This document shows positions 15,109 through 22,902 of a DNA stretch of 64,000 bases, in pieces (the stretch's first letter is position 1; each line of letters starts with the position of its first letter). Origin of the DNA: Streptomyces sp. CG4. GTDB taxonomy: Bacteria > Actinomycetota > Actinomycetes > Streptomycetales > Streptomycetaceae. Location: contig NZ_CP163525.1 in the NCBI RefSeq assembly GCF_041080655.1, positions 4,340,001 to 4,404,000 on the forward strand, written 5' to 3'. The notes under the pieces were generated by a model. That model was not told where the DNA came from, searched no databases, and worked only from the letters and a program-made list of their open reading frames with translations. The translations under genes were made by a program, and so were the position numbers.

Positions 15109-15879
15109 ATGGCGACCAACCCGAACAGCACGGTGTCCGTACGCCTCGACGACCTCATCGAGGCCATCAAGAAGGTTCATCCCGAGCCCCTCGACCAGCT
15201 CCAGGACGCGGTGATCGCCGCCGATCACCTCGGTGACGTGGCCGACCATCTGATCGGCCACTTCGTCGACCAGGCCCGGCGCTCGGGCGCGTCCTGGACC
15301 GAGATCGGCCGGAGCATGGGAGTGACCCGGCAGGCGGCGCAGAAGCGGTTCGTGCCGAAAGAGTCCGCCGACCTCGACCCCAGCCAGGGCTTCAGCCGCT
15401 ACACCCCCCGCGCACGGAACGTAGTAGTCGCCGCGCACAAAGAGGCGCTGGCGGCCCGCAACCCCGAGGGCCGGCCCGAGCATCTGGTCCTCGGACTGCT
15501 GGCCGAGCCGGAGGGCATGGCGGCGAAGGCGATCACCGCGCAGGACGTCTTCCTGGACTCCGTACGGCAGGCCGCGACCGCCGCGCTCCCGCCCGCCGCG
15601 GACGACGTCCCCGACCTCATCCCCTACGGCCCCGACGCCAAGAAGGCCCTGGAACTCACCTTCCGCGAGGCCCTCCGGCTCGGCCACAACTACATCGGCA
15701 CCGAGCACATCCTGCTCGCGCTCCTGGAGCAGGAGAACGGCGAGGGCGTCCTCAACGGCCTCGGCATCACCAAGGACGGGACCGAGAAGCAGATCGCCAG
15801 GATGATGTCGCTGCTGACGGAGCAGAAGCTGCCCGGGGTCGGCGAGGCGGCGGCCGAACCCACCGCCTCGGAGGACTGA
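15109..15879 (+). CDS. HTH protein with Clp N-terminal domains
   Basis: This 256-residue protein combines an N-terminal helix-turn-helix (SGASWTEIGRSMGVTRQAAQ at about residues 62-82) with two Clp_N repeats (RPEHLVLGLLAEPEGMAAKA and the GTEHILLALLEQENGEG copy). It has no AAA+ ATPase domain, so it is not a ClpC unfoldase. Similar actinobacterial proteins are thought to be regulators or Clp-linked adaptors. The ATG at 15109 has no Shine-Dalgarno sequence and coincides with the predicted transcription start, so it is probably translated from a leaderless mRNA. Confidence 0.88.
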   Translation: MATNPNSTVSVRLDDLIEAIKKVHPEPLDQLQDAVIAADHLGDVADHLIGHFVDQARRSGASWTEIGRSMGVTRQAAQKRFVPKESADLDPSQGFSRYTPRARNVVVAAHKEALAARNPEGRPEHLVLGLLAEPEGMAAKAITAQDVFLDSVRQAATAALPPAADDVPDLIPYGPDAKKALELTFREALRLGHNYIGTEHILLALLEQENGEGVLNGLGITKDGTEKQIARMMSLLTEQKLPGVGEAAAEPTASED

Positions 15880-15927
15880 AACCGCAGGTCAGACCGATTG
15901 TCAGAGGCGCCTGCCACACTCGCAGTC

Positions 15928-17628
15928 ATGACCGACCGGTGGGCGCTCGCACCGGCCGAGGACGGTGGCGTGGAGGTCGCCCCCCTCGGCCCGGACGGGC
16001 TGCCCGCCGGGCCGGTGCGGCGGGAGAGCGATCTCGCCGGGGCGGTGCGGAGCCGCCCGGAGGTGACGCGCTGGGTGTGGCGGTCCACCCCCGAGGTCTA
16101 TCCGCGTCTGCTCGCCACGGGGGTGCGAGTGGAGCGGTGCTACGACATCGAGGACGCCGAGACACTCCTGCTGGGCCACGAGGGCCGGCACGGCGAGCCA
16201 CGCTCGGCCGCCGCCGCCCTGGCCCGCCTCCGCGGCGGCCCCGTACCACCCGATCCGCCCCAGCGATCGGCCGAACCGGGCGCCCAGTCCACGCTGTTCG
16301 AGGCCACCGGCACCCGCCTGCCCCTGACCGACCTCCTCGCGGTCTACGCCGAGCAGCTGCGACGGCATGAGCGGACCGCCCGCCCCGACCGGATGCGGCT
16401 GCTGACCGCCGCCGAGTCGGCCGGAATGCTGGTGGCCGCCGAGATGAACCACGCGGGCGTGCCATGGAGCGCCGAGGTCCACCGGAATCTGCTGCACGAC
16501 CTGCTGGGCGAGCGGTACGCGGGCGGCGGCGAGCCGCGTCGCCTCGCCGAGCTGGCCGACGCGGTGTCGGCCGCCTTCGGCCGCCGGGTCCGCCCCGATC
16601 TGCCCGCCGATGTGATCAAGGCCTTCGCCCAGGCCGGGATCAAGGTGCGCTCGACCCGCCGCTGGGAGATCCAGTCCCTCGACCACCCGGCCGTCGCACC
16701 CCTCCTGGAGTACAAGAGGCTGTACCGCATCTGGGTGGCGCACGGCTGGTCCTGGCTGCAGGACTGGGTGCGCGACGGCCGCTTCCGCCCCGAGTTCCTC
16801 GCCGGCGGCACGGTCACCGGACGCTGGGTGACCAACGGCGGGGGCGGACTGCAGATCCCCAAGGTGATCCGCCGGGCCGTGGTCGCCGACCCCGGCTGGC
16901 GGCTGGTGGTGGCCGACGCCGACCAGATGGAGCCGCGCGTGCTCGCCGCGATCTCCCGGGACCCGGGCCTGATGGAGGTCGCCGGCCGCGAGAGCGACCT
17001 TTATCAGTCCGTCTCCGACCGCGCCTTCTCCGGCGACCGCGACCAAGCGAAGATCGCCGTGCTCGGCGCGGTCTACGGCCAGACCTCCGGCGACGGCCTG
17101 AAGAACCTGGCCGCGCTCCGCCGCCGCTTCCCGAAGGCCGTCGCGTACGTCGACGAGGCCGCCCGCGCGGGCGAGGAGGGCCGGCTGGTGCGCACCTGGC
17201 TGGGCCGGACCTGCCCGCCGGCGGCCGGATCCGGCGAGGACACGGCGGAGGAGGCGGGCATCCCGATCGGCGAGGACGACACCGACCCCCAGGCCGCCGG
17301 CCTGACCGCCTGGGTCCCGGGCTACGCCTCCACCAACTCCCGGGCACGGGGCCGCTTCGCACGGAACTTCGTCGTCCAGGGCAGCGCCGCCGACTGGGCG
17401 CTGCTGATGCTCGCCGGGCTCCGCCGGGCCTGCGCCGGCCTCAGGGCCGAGCTGGTCTTCTTCCAGCACGACGAGGTGATCGTGCACTGTCCCGCCGAGG
17501 AGTCCGACACGGTCGTCCAGGCCATCCGCGCCTCCGCCGACCTCGCCGGACGGCTGACCTTCGGCGAGACCCCGGTGCGCTTCCCGTTCACGACCGCGGT
17601 GGTGGAGTGCTATGCCGACGCCAAGTGA
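15928..17628 (+). CDS. family-A DNA polymerase with degenerate 3'-5' exonuclease domain
   Basis: This 566-residue protein carries the Pol I-type polymerase motifs: motif A DADQMEPRVLAAIS, the O-helix RDQAKIAVLGAVYGQ and motif C QHDEVIVH. The N-terminal ~180 residues correspond to the exonuclease region, but the DxE motif is not visible. There is no 5'-nuclease domain, so it is much shorter than PolA. Such second family-A polymerases are common in streptomycetes; a role in repair is likely but unproven. ATG 15928 lacks a clear ribosome-binding site. Confidence 0.9.
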   Translation: MTDRWALAPAEDGGVEVAPLGPDGLPAGPVRRESDLAGAVRSRPEVTRWVWRSTPEVYPRLLATGVRVERCYDIEDAETLLLGHEGRHGEPRSAAAALARLRGGPVPPDPPQRSAEPGAQSTLFEATGTRLPLTDLLAVYAEQLRRHERTARPDRMRLLTAAESAGMLVAAEMNHAGVPWSAEVHRNLLHDLLGERYAGGGEPRRLAELADAVSAAFGRRVRPDLPADVIKAFAQAGIKVRSTRRWEIQSLDHPAVAPLLEYKRLYRIWVAHGWSWLQDWVRDGRFRPEFLAGGTVTGRWVTNGGGGLQIPKVIRRAVVADPGWRLVVADADQMEPRVLAAISRDPGLMEVAGRESDLYQSVSDRAFSGDRDQAKIAVLGAVYGQTSGDGLKNLAALRRRFPKAVAYVDEAARAGEEGRLVRTWLGRTCPPAAGSGEDTAEEAGIPIGEDDTDPQAAGLTAWVPGYASTNSRARGRFARNFVVQGSAADWALLMLAGLRRACAGLRAELVFFQHDEVIVHCPAEESDTVVQAIRASADLAGRLTFGETPVRFPFTTAVVECYADAK

Positions 17629-17645
17629 GCGCCGTCCGGGCCTGC

Positions 17646-17759
17646 TTCGGCCACTCCGCGAGAACTGCTCACGGAGCCTTCGGTCACTGCGCGCGGGCTG
17701 TTCGGGCGCGTTCCGGTCACTGCGCAAGCGCTCCTCAGGAGCCCTTCGGTCACTGCGCG
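17646..17759. repeat. ~33-bp tandem repeat at a convergent junction
   Basis: Four units with the core TTCGGTCACTGCGCG (allowing one or two changes) start at 17646, 17679, 17711 and 17745. They fill the tail-to-tail gap between the polymerase and SARP genes; the last unit covers the SARP stop codon and last codons. Confidence 0.8.
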
Positions 17760-20700
17760 AGCAGCTCTCGCAGCTCCGTGGCGATCGCTTGCTCGTCCGT
17801 GCCGTCCAGGGCCGCGAGTGCCGCGCGCCAGGCGTCGTAGGCCTCCGAGCGCTGCCCTCGCGCGTGCAGCAGCAGTCCGTGCTGGTGCCTTGCGAGGCCG
17901 CCCATGTAGCGGTCGGCGCGGGCGTCGGCCCGGCGCAGCAGCTCGGCGCACTCGTGGCCCGCCCGCTCGGTCTCCCCCAGCTGCCGCAGCGCGCGGACCA
18001 GGCCGAGCCGGGTCTGGGACTCGCCGTGCCAGTCACCGTGGCCGCCGAGGATGCGCAGGCTCTTCTCGAAGTGCCCTGCAGCGGCGGCCGGTTCGCCCAG
18101 GGTGAGATGGGCGTAGCCGATGTTGCAGTGCGCCGAGTGCTGCACGATGACCGCGTCGATCGCGTCCCCGATCGCCAGCGAGCGCCGGTGCTGCTCGATC
18201 GCGGCACGCGGATCGGTGTGCTCGTAGAGGTTGCCGAGGTGGCTGTGGGTGACGGCCTCTCCGTAGGGATCGTTCAACTGCCGCGAGTACGCGAGGCTCT
18301 GCCGCAGCGCCTCCCCGGACTCCGCGAACCGCCCGAGCCCCTCCAACAGCAGACCACGGTTGTTCAGACAGCGCCGGATCCTGGAGACGACACCGAGCCG
18401 CCGCCAGATCTCCAGGGACTGGTCGGTGAGGGCGAGGGCGTCCCTGTGCCGGCCGGTCATGAAATGCAGGCCCGCCAGGTCACCCAGCGCGTAGGCCTCG
18501 GCCGCCGGGTCCCCGAGCCGGCGCGCCGCCCCGAGCGCGGCCCGCCCCAGTACCTCCATCTCGGCGACCCGTCCGCCGCGCTGGACGTAGGGGAAGAGCA
18601 GCCGTGCGAGCACCGAGAGATGGGCGGCGCGGAGCTGGTCGGACGTGTCGGCGTTCCGCGCCACCAGGGCGACGACGTTCTCCAACTCCACCTCGCCCCA
18701 GCCGAAAGCCTCCTCGGCGGACTCGAAGGACAGCAGCTCGGCCACGTCCACCGCGTGCTCCGCCGGCTGCGCGGAGGTAGTCCGCCGCCGGTCCTCCAGA
18801 TCGAGCCCCGGCTCCACCACCGCCTCCAGCACCCGCTCGGCCACGGCGGCGTACCAGCGGAGAGCGGCCAGTTCGGAGTCGCAAGCGGAGTCGGAGGAGG
18901 CGCAGGCGGAGGCCGGTGCGGGCTCCTCGCCGGAATCGGTCCGGTGGACGGCGTCCAGCCGCGTGCCGGGGTGTGCGCCGGCGTCCGGGAGGGCGCCCGG
19001 CACTCCCGTGCCCCTGCCCTTCCCCGCGCTCGCGCCCTTCCTCGTCCCCATGTCCCTCCCCGTGTCCGCCAGTTCGCGGGCGAAGTCGCGGACCAGGTCG
19101 TGCGGGGCGTAGCGGCCGTAGGCAGTCTCCTCCAACAGGGCGACGTCGACCAGGCGGTCGAGGGCGGCCTCGGCGCGGCGCTCGTCGGTGCCGGTGAGGC
19201 GGGCGATCAGCGGGGCGCCGTAGGTCGGCAGGTCCAGCGCACCGATGCGGCGCAGCGCGAGGGCCGCGTCCCGGTCCGCCTCGCGCTCGGCGGCGGCGAG
19301 CGCGTCGTGGGCGACGGCCAGGGAACGCCGGACGCTCAGGTCGTCGTACTCCAGATGCCACAGCCGCCCGCCCGTCTCGGCCAGTTGGCTCGCCAGCACG
19401 TCCGGCGTGAGGGCGCGGCGGGCGACGAGCCTGGCGGCGACGACACGCAGCGCCAGCGGGAGCCGGCCGGTCAGCTCGACCAGCGCGTGCCGGGCGTCCA
19501 GCCCCTCGCGTCCGCTCACCGCGCGCAGCAGTGCCGCACTGTCCTCGCCGGTCAGCGGGGCGAGTGGGAAACGCCGGGCGCCGTCGAGGGCGGTCAGCGG
19601 CGAGCGGCTGGTGACGATCACCGCGCAGCCGGGCCCGGCCGGCAGCAGGGGCCGCACCTGAGCCGCGTTCGCCGCGTCGTCCAGCACCAGCAGGATGCGG
19701 GCGGGGGCGAGCAGCGACCGGAGCAACGCCGCTGCCGCATCCGGGTGTTCGGGGATGCTGCGGGGCTCGGCACCCAGGTCCCGGAGCAGTGCGGCGAGCG
19801 CCTGTGCCGGGGTGAGCGGGGTCATGCCCGGGGTGGCGCCGTGCAGATTGACGTAGAGCTGACCGTCGGTGAAGCGATCCCGCAGCTCATGCGCGACATG
19901 CAGGGCGAGCGCGCTCTTGCCGACGCCCGCCATGCCGCTGATCACGGCGATGGCCGGAGCCGGGGCGGGCGGCTCGGTGAGCGCGTGCAGCAGCTCGCAA
20001 CGGGCATCCGCGCGGCCGGTGAAATGGGCAGGTGGCGCCGGGAGTTGGGCCGGTCGCGGGGACAGCCGGGAGTCCGGCCTCGCCCCGGACCCGGCATCCT
20101 GCTGCGGGGCCGACGGCGCCTGCTGCTTCTCGGGGCGGTCCTCCATCTGCCCTGCGCCCTGCGGATGTTGGTGTGCAGGACTGTCCGCGCCCCGCCGGAG
20201 GCCGGCGCGCTCCTGGTCCGCCCGCCGCTGCCCCTCGCCGCTGCCCCGCAGCACCTCGACATGCGCCTCGCGTACCGCCGGGCCGGGTTCGATGCCGAGT
20301 TCCTCGACCAGGCGGGCGCGCAGATCACGGTGGACGGCGAGGGCCTCGGCCTGACGGCCGGTGCGGTGCAGGGCGAGCATGAGCTGACGGTGGTACGCCT
20401 CGCGCAGCGGATACTCGGCGACCAGCGCCGCGAGCTCCGGGACGGTCCCGGCCAACCGTGCACCGCCCAGGGAGAGTTCGGCGTCGTAGCGCCACTCCAG
20501 CAGGAACAGCCGGGCCTCCACCAGGCGCTGCACCAGGGCATAGCCACCGAGGTCGGCGGGGAGCCCGCTGAGCGGGGTGCCGCGCCAGAGCGCGAGCCCG
20601 GCCGTGCAGGCGCGTACGACACCCGGCCAGTCCCGCCGGGCATGCGCGGCACGCGCCTCGGCGACCCGGGCGTCGAAGACATGCACGTCCAACTCGCCGT

Positions 20701-21067
20701 GATCGACGCGCAGTACGTACCCCGGCGGTACGGCCCTGAGCCGGTCGGGGTCGTCCAGGAGCCGGCGCAGCCGGGTGACGTGGTTGTGCAGGGACGCCTG
20801 TGCCGAGACGGGCGGCGCCCCGCCCCACAGGGCGTCCTTCAGTGACTCGACCGACACGACGCGGCCCGGTTCCAGCAGCAGCGCGGCGAGCAGCGCGCGC
20901 ACTTTGGGACTGCCGATGGCACGGACGCCGTTGTCGGAGCCGTCGGAGCCGTCGGCGGCGGGTTTGTCGGAAAGAGTGTCAGAGATCTCGGACGAAATCC
21001 CGAACGGCGGCCGGTCGTACAGGACGGGCGGCCCCAGCAGTCCGAACCGCAGCTCGCACCGCCGCAT
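17750..21067 (-). CDS. AfsR-like SARP regulator (wHTH-BTAD-NB-ARC-TPR)
   Basis: This large 1105-residue cytoplasmic transcription factor has a winged-helix DNA-binding domain (about 1-110), a bacterial transcriptional activation domain (about 118-265, FDARVAEARAAHARRDWPG to RDLRARLVEELGIEPG), and an NB-ARC ATPase module with P-loop GMAGVGKSALAL near residue 380 and ILLVLDDAANAAQV. The C-terminal half is of TPR repeats. This is the AfsR layout; such proteins integrate signals into antibiotic and developmental control. ATG 21067 is chosen, with GTG 21070 next to it. No biosynthetic cluster is adjacent. Confidence 0.92.
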   Translation of the reverse strand: MRRCELRFGLLGPPVLYDRPPFGISSEISDTLSDKPAADGSDGSDNGVRAIGSPKVRALLAALLLEPGRVVSVESLKDALWGGAPPVSAQASLHNHVTRLRRLLDDPDRLRAVPPGYVLRVDHGELDVHVFDARVAEARAAHARRDWPGVVRACTAGLALWRGTPLSGLPADLGGYALVQRLVEARLFLLEWRYDAELSLGGARLAGTVPELAALVAEYPLREAYHRQLMLALHRTGRQAEALAVHRDLRARLVEELGIEPGPAVREAHVEVLRGSGEGQRRADQERAGLRRGADSPAHQHPQGAGQMEDRPEKQQAPSAPQQDAGSGARPDSRLSPRPAQLPAPPAHFTGRADARCELLHALTEPPAPAPAIAVISGMAGVGKSALALHVAHELRDRFTDGQLYVNLHGATPGMTPLTPAQALAALLRDLGAEPRSIPEHPDAAAALLRSLLAPARILLVLDDAANAAQVRPLLPAGPGCAVIVTSRSPLTALDGARRFPLAPLTGEDSAALLRAVSGREGLDARHALVELTGRLPLALRVVAARLVARRALTPDVLASQLAETGGRLWHLEYDDLSVRRSLAVAHDALAAAEREADRDAALALRRIGALDLPTYGAPLIARLTGTDERRAEAALDRLVDVALLEETAYGRYAPHDLVRDFARELADTGRDMGTRKGASAGKGRGTGVPGALPDAGAHPGTRLDAVHRTDSGEEPAPASACASSDSACDSELAALRWYAAVAERVLEAVVEPGLDLEDRRRTTSAQPAEHAVDVAELLSFESAEEAFGWGEVELENVVALVARNADTSDQLRAAHLSVLARLLFPYVQRGGRVAEMEVLGRAALGAARRLGDPAAEAYALGDLAGLHFMTGRHRDALALTDQSLEIWRRLGVVSRIRRCLNNRGLLLEGLGRFAESGEALRQSLAYSRQLNDPYGEAVTHSHLGNLYEHTDPRAAIEQHRRSLAIGDAIDAVIVQHSAHCNIGYAHLTLGEPAAAAGHFEKSLRILGGHGDWHGESQTRLGLVRALRQLGETERAGHECAELLRRADARADRYMGGLARHQHGLLLHARGQRSEAYDAWRAALAALDGTDEQAIATELRELLAQ

Positions 21068-21250
21068 CACGCCGTACCACTGCCTTCCCGCACGATCGGG
21101 GCCGACCGCGCTCCGCGACGAGCGTGCGCCCGCCGTTCCCTGGCGCAAATCCACTCTGTCCACAACGGATTCCCGCCACCTTCTGCCAGCCGACCCGGCC
21201 CCGGATCGGCCTGTCCGGCGGCCTGTTTCGGATACCGTCGGCGAGTTCCG

Positions 21251-21308
21251 GCCAACGGATCCGCGACCTGCCGACGAACCGTTGGCCACATGTTAGCGAT
21301 CCGTTGGC
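21251..21308. promoter_or_regulatory. CCGTTGGC repeats upstream of the SARP gene
   Basis: The octamer CCGTTGGC occurs as a direct repeat at 21279-21286 and 21301-21308, exactly 22 bp apart, and inverted at 21251-21258. SARP proteins bind direct repeats spaced by whole helical turns, so this may be a site for the regulator encoded 180 bp away. Confidence 0.4.
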
Positions 21309-21409
21309 GCATTCTGATGTGATCATTTCCATCGGATCTGGTCCTACGGTGCGCGCGTATGTCGCGTAACTCGGGGGAGTGTCGCCGCAGGCTGGGTCCG
21401 GGGACGCAA

Positions 21410-21446
21410 GGGGCCCCGGTCGGCGGAGGTGAACGCCCGGGGCCCC
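21410..21446 (+). terminator. strong plus-strand hairpin followed by TTTT
   Basis: GGGGCCCCGG and CCGGGGCCCC form a perfect 10-bp stem around 17 nt. TTTT follows a few bases later on the plus strand. No annotated plus-strand gene ends here. Confidence 0.55.
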
Positions 21447-21552
21447 GTCCCGTTTTCCTGCTCCACGCCCCGTTGCGCACGGCCACTGCGCGTTCGCGCC
21501 GGACAGCGCCGTGTTTGCGCCGGACGGAGCCGCGTTCGCGCCCGGGCGCACC

Positions 21553-22446
21553 TCAGATCACCGGTGGGCGCCCGAGCCGGCTGAGCCGCCACACCGTCCG
21601 CCAGCGCATGGGCCGGCGCTCCCCCGCTGATTCCCGCAGCCCTTCCACGAACCCGCCGAACCACGCCTTCAGCCCCGCCAGGGAGCGGGTGCGGGCGAGG
21701 GTGAGCAGCGTCCACACCCCGAGGTGCACGGGGATCAGCGGCAACGGCAGCCGGCGCCGGACGAGCCAGACGCGGTTGCGGGCGTTGACGCGGTAGTAGA
21801 TGGCGTGCCGGGCCGGTGAGGTCTTGGGGTGCTGGAGGAGCAGCTCGGGGGCGTAGAGGATCTTCCAGCCGGCGTCGGCGGCGCGCCAGGCGAGGTCGGT
21901 CTCCTCGTGCGCGAAGAAGAACTGGGCGGGCCAGTCTCCGGTCTCGGCCAGCATCGCCATGCTCAGGGCATGCCCGCCGCCGAGGAAGCCGGTGACGTAC
22001 CCCGCGCGCATCGGATCCGACTTGCCCACCCGGGGCACATGCCGCTGCTGCGTCTCACCGCACTCGTCGGCGATGCGGAAGCCGACGATGCCGAGACGCT
22101 GATCGGCGGCGTACAGGTCCCGTACGTTCCGCAGCACATCGGCGTCCACGAGCAGCCCGTCGTCGTCCAGTTCCACGACGACGTCGACGTCGTCGAACTC
22201 CCGCAGCCGGGCCAGGGCGACGTTCCGGCCGCCCGGGCAGCCGAGGTTGTCATCGACGTCGATGGTGGTGACCTCACCGGGCAGGGAGAGCCGGTGGGCG
22301 AACTCGGGCAGCCGGCAGCCGTTGCCGACGATCACGATGCGGGCGGGGGCGAGGTCCTGCTTGGCCACGGACTCGAGCAGCGCGTCGACCTCGGCGGGCC
22401 GGTTGCCCATGGTCACCACGGCGACGGCGATCCTCGGCTCCACCAC
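21553..22446 (-). CDS. family 2 glycosyltransferase
   Basis: This is a 297-residue GT-A fold glycosyltransferase of family 2. It shows the nucleotide-sugar fold IAVAVVTMGNRPAEVDALLES, DDNLGCPGGRNVALARL, the acidic ELDDDGLL motif and the catalytic-base region FFAHEETDLAWRAADAGW. It may add a sugar to cell wall or surface polysaccharide; donor and acceptor cannot be told. GTG 22446 is preferred, with ATGAGG about 8 nt upstream; GTG codons at 22455 and 22443 are alternatives. A hydrophobic stretch near residues 235-255 suggests membrane association. Confidence 0.9.
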   Translation of the reverse strand: MVEPRIAVAVVTMGNRPAEVDALLESVAKQDLAPARIVIVGNGCRLPEFAHRLSLPGEVTTIDVDDNLGCPGGRNVALARLREFDDVDVVVELDDDGLLVDADVLRNVRDLYAADQRLGIVGFRIADECGETQQRHVPRVGKSDPMRAGYVTGFLGGGHALSMAMLAETGDWPAQFFFAHEETDLAWRAADAGWKILYAPELLLQHPKTSPARHAIYYRVNARNRVWLVRRRLPLPLIPVHLGVWTLLTLARTRSLAGLKAWFGGFVEGLRESAGERRPMRWRTVWRLSRLGRPPVI

Positions 22447-22682
22447 GTCCCTCACCTCATCCGGCCGACGGCGGCACCGCGCCCCGACCGCGCGGTGCCC
22501 GCCGTTCACCAAGATGTTGCCTCAGGTCCGTGGGTTCACCCGATGCCGATTCACTTTGCCGCCCCTTTGCTCCGCTTTTGTCCGCACATTCCTTCGTGGG
22601 CTCGAACAGCGGCAGTGGTGGGCCGGGGCGCAAGAAGCACGGAAGCGAGCACCGAGAGCGACTGTCACTAGCTGACGCAAAA

Positions 22683-22711
22683 CCCCGGGTCAGACGGTGT
22701 CCGACCCGGGG
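22683..22711 (-). terminator. Rho-independent terminator of tRNA-Thr
   Basis: CCCCGGGTC and GACCCGGGG make a perfect 9-bp stem with an 11-nt loop. On the minus strand TTTT follows directly. It lies 8 bp downstream of the tRNA. Confidence 0.85.
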
Positions 22712-22718
22712 TCCCATG

Positions 22719-22795
22719 TGGAGCCGCTTTCGGGATTCGAACCCGAGACCTACGCATTACGAGTGCGTTGCTCTGGCCATCTGAGCTAAAGCGGC
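22719..22795 (-). tRNA. tRNA-Thr (anticodon CGT), CCA encoded
   Basis: The minus strand folds into a canonical cloverleaf: acceptor GCCGCTT/AAGCGGC, D-stem GCTC/GAGC, anticodon stem ACGCA/TGCGT with loop CTCGTAA (anticodon CGT), T-stem TCGGG/CCCGA with loop TTCGAAT. The discriminator is T and the 3' CCA is genome-encoded. The tRNA body is 74 nt and 77 nt with CCA. It decodes ACG threonine codons. Confidence 0.97.
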
Positions 22796-22860
22796 GAGCT
22801 GCCCGCACCATGGTGCGATCGGCAACGTCGGTAAGTCTACACAGTTTCCGGGAGTGCTTC

Positions 22861-22897
22861 GTACCGGCCCCGGAGCGGGGGGGTCCGGGGCCGGTAC
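22861..22897 (-). terminator. terminator of the S33 peptidase gene
   Basis: A perfect 14-bp stem begins GTACCGGCCCCGGA and closes over a G-rich 9-nt loop, 5 bp beyond the peptidase stop codon. There is no T-run, as is common in streptomycetes. Confidence 0.75.
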
Positions 22898-22902
22898 CAG
22901 GG

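Larger units (their letters stand above)
21068..21552. other. long divergent-side gap upstream of the SARP gene
   Basis: No convincing gene is seen in these 485 bp. The gap holds three CCGTTGGC motifs (21251-21308), a -10-like TACGGT at 21345, a strong plus-strand hairpin with T-run (21410-21446) and short GTTCGCGCCGGAC-type repeats at about 21485-21545. Confidence 0.6.

Noticed and set aside
17612..20845. A 1077-codon plus-strand frame opposite the SARP gene
   Set aside because: It is the antisense shadow of a clear SARP protein; its composition is low-complexity Gly/Gln/Arg/Val with no motif.
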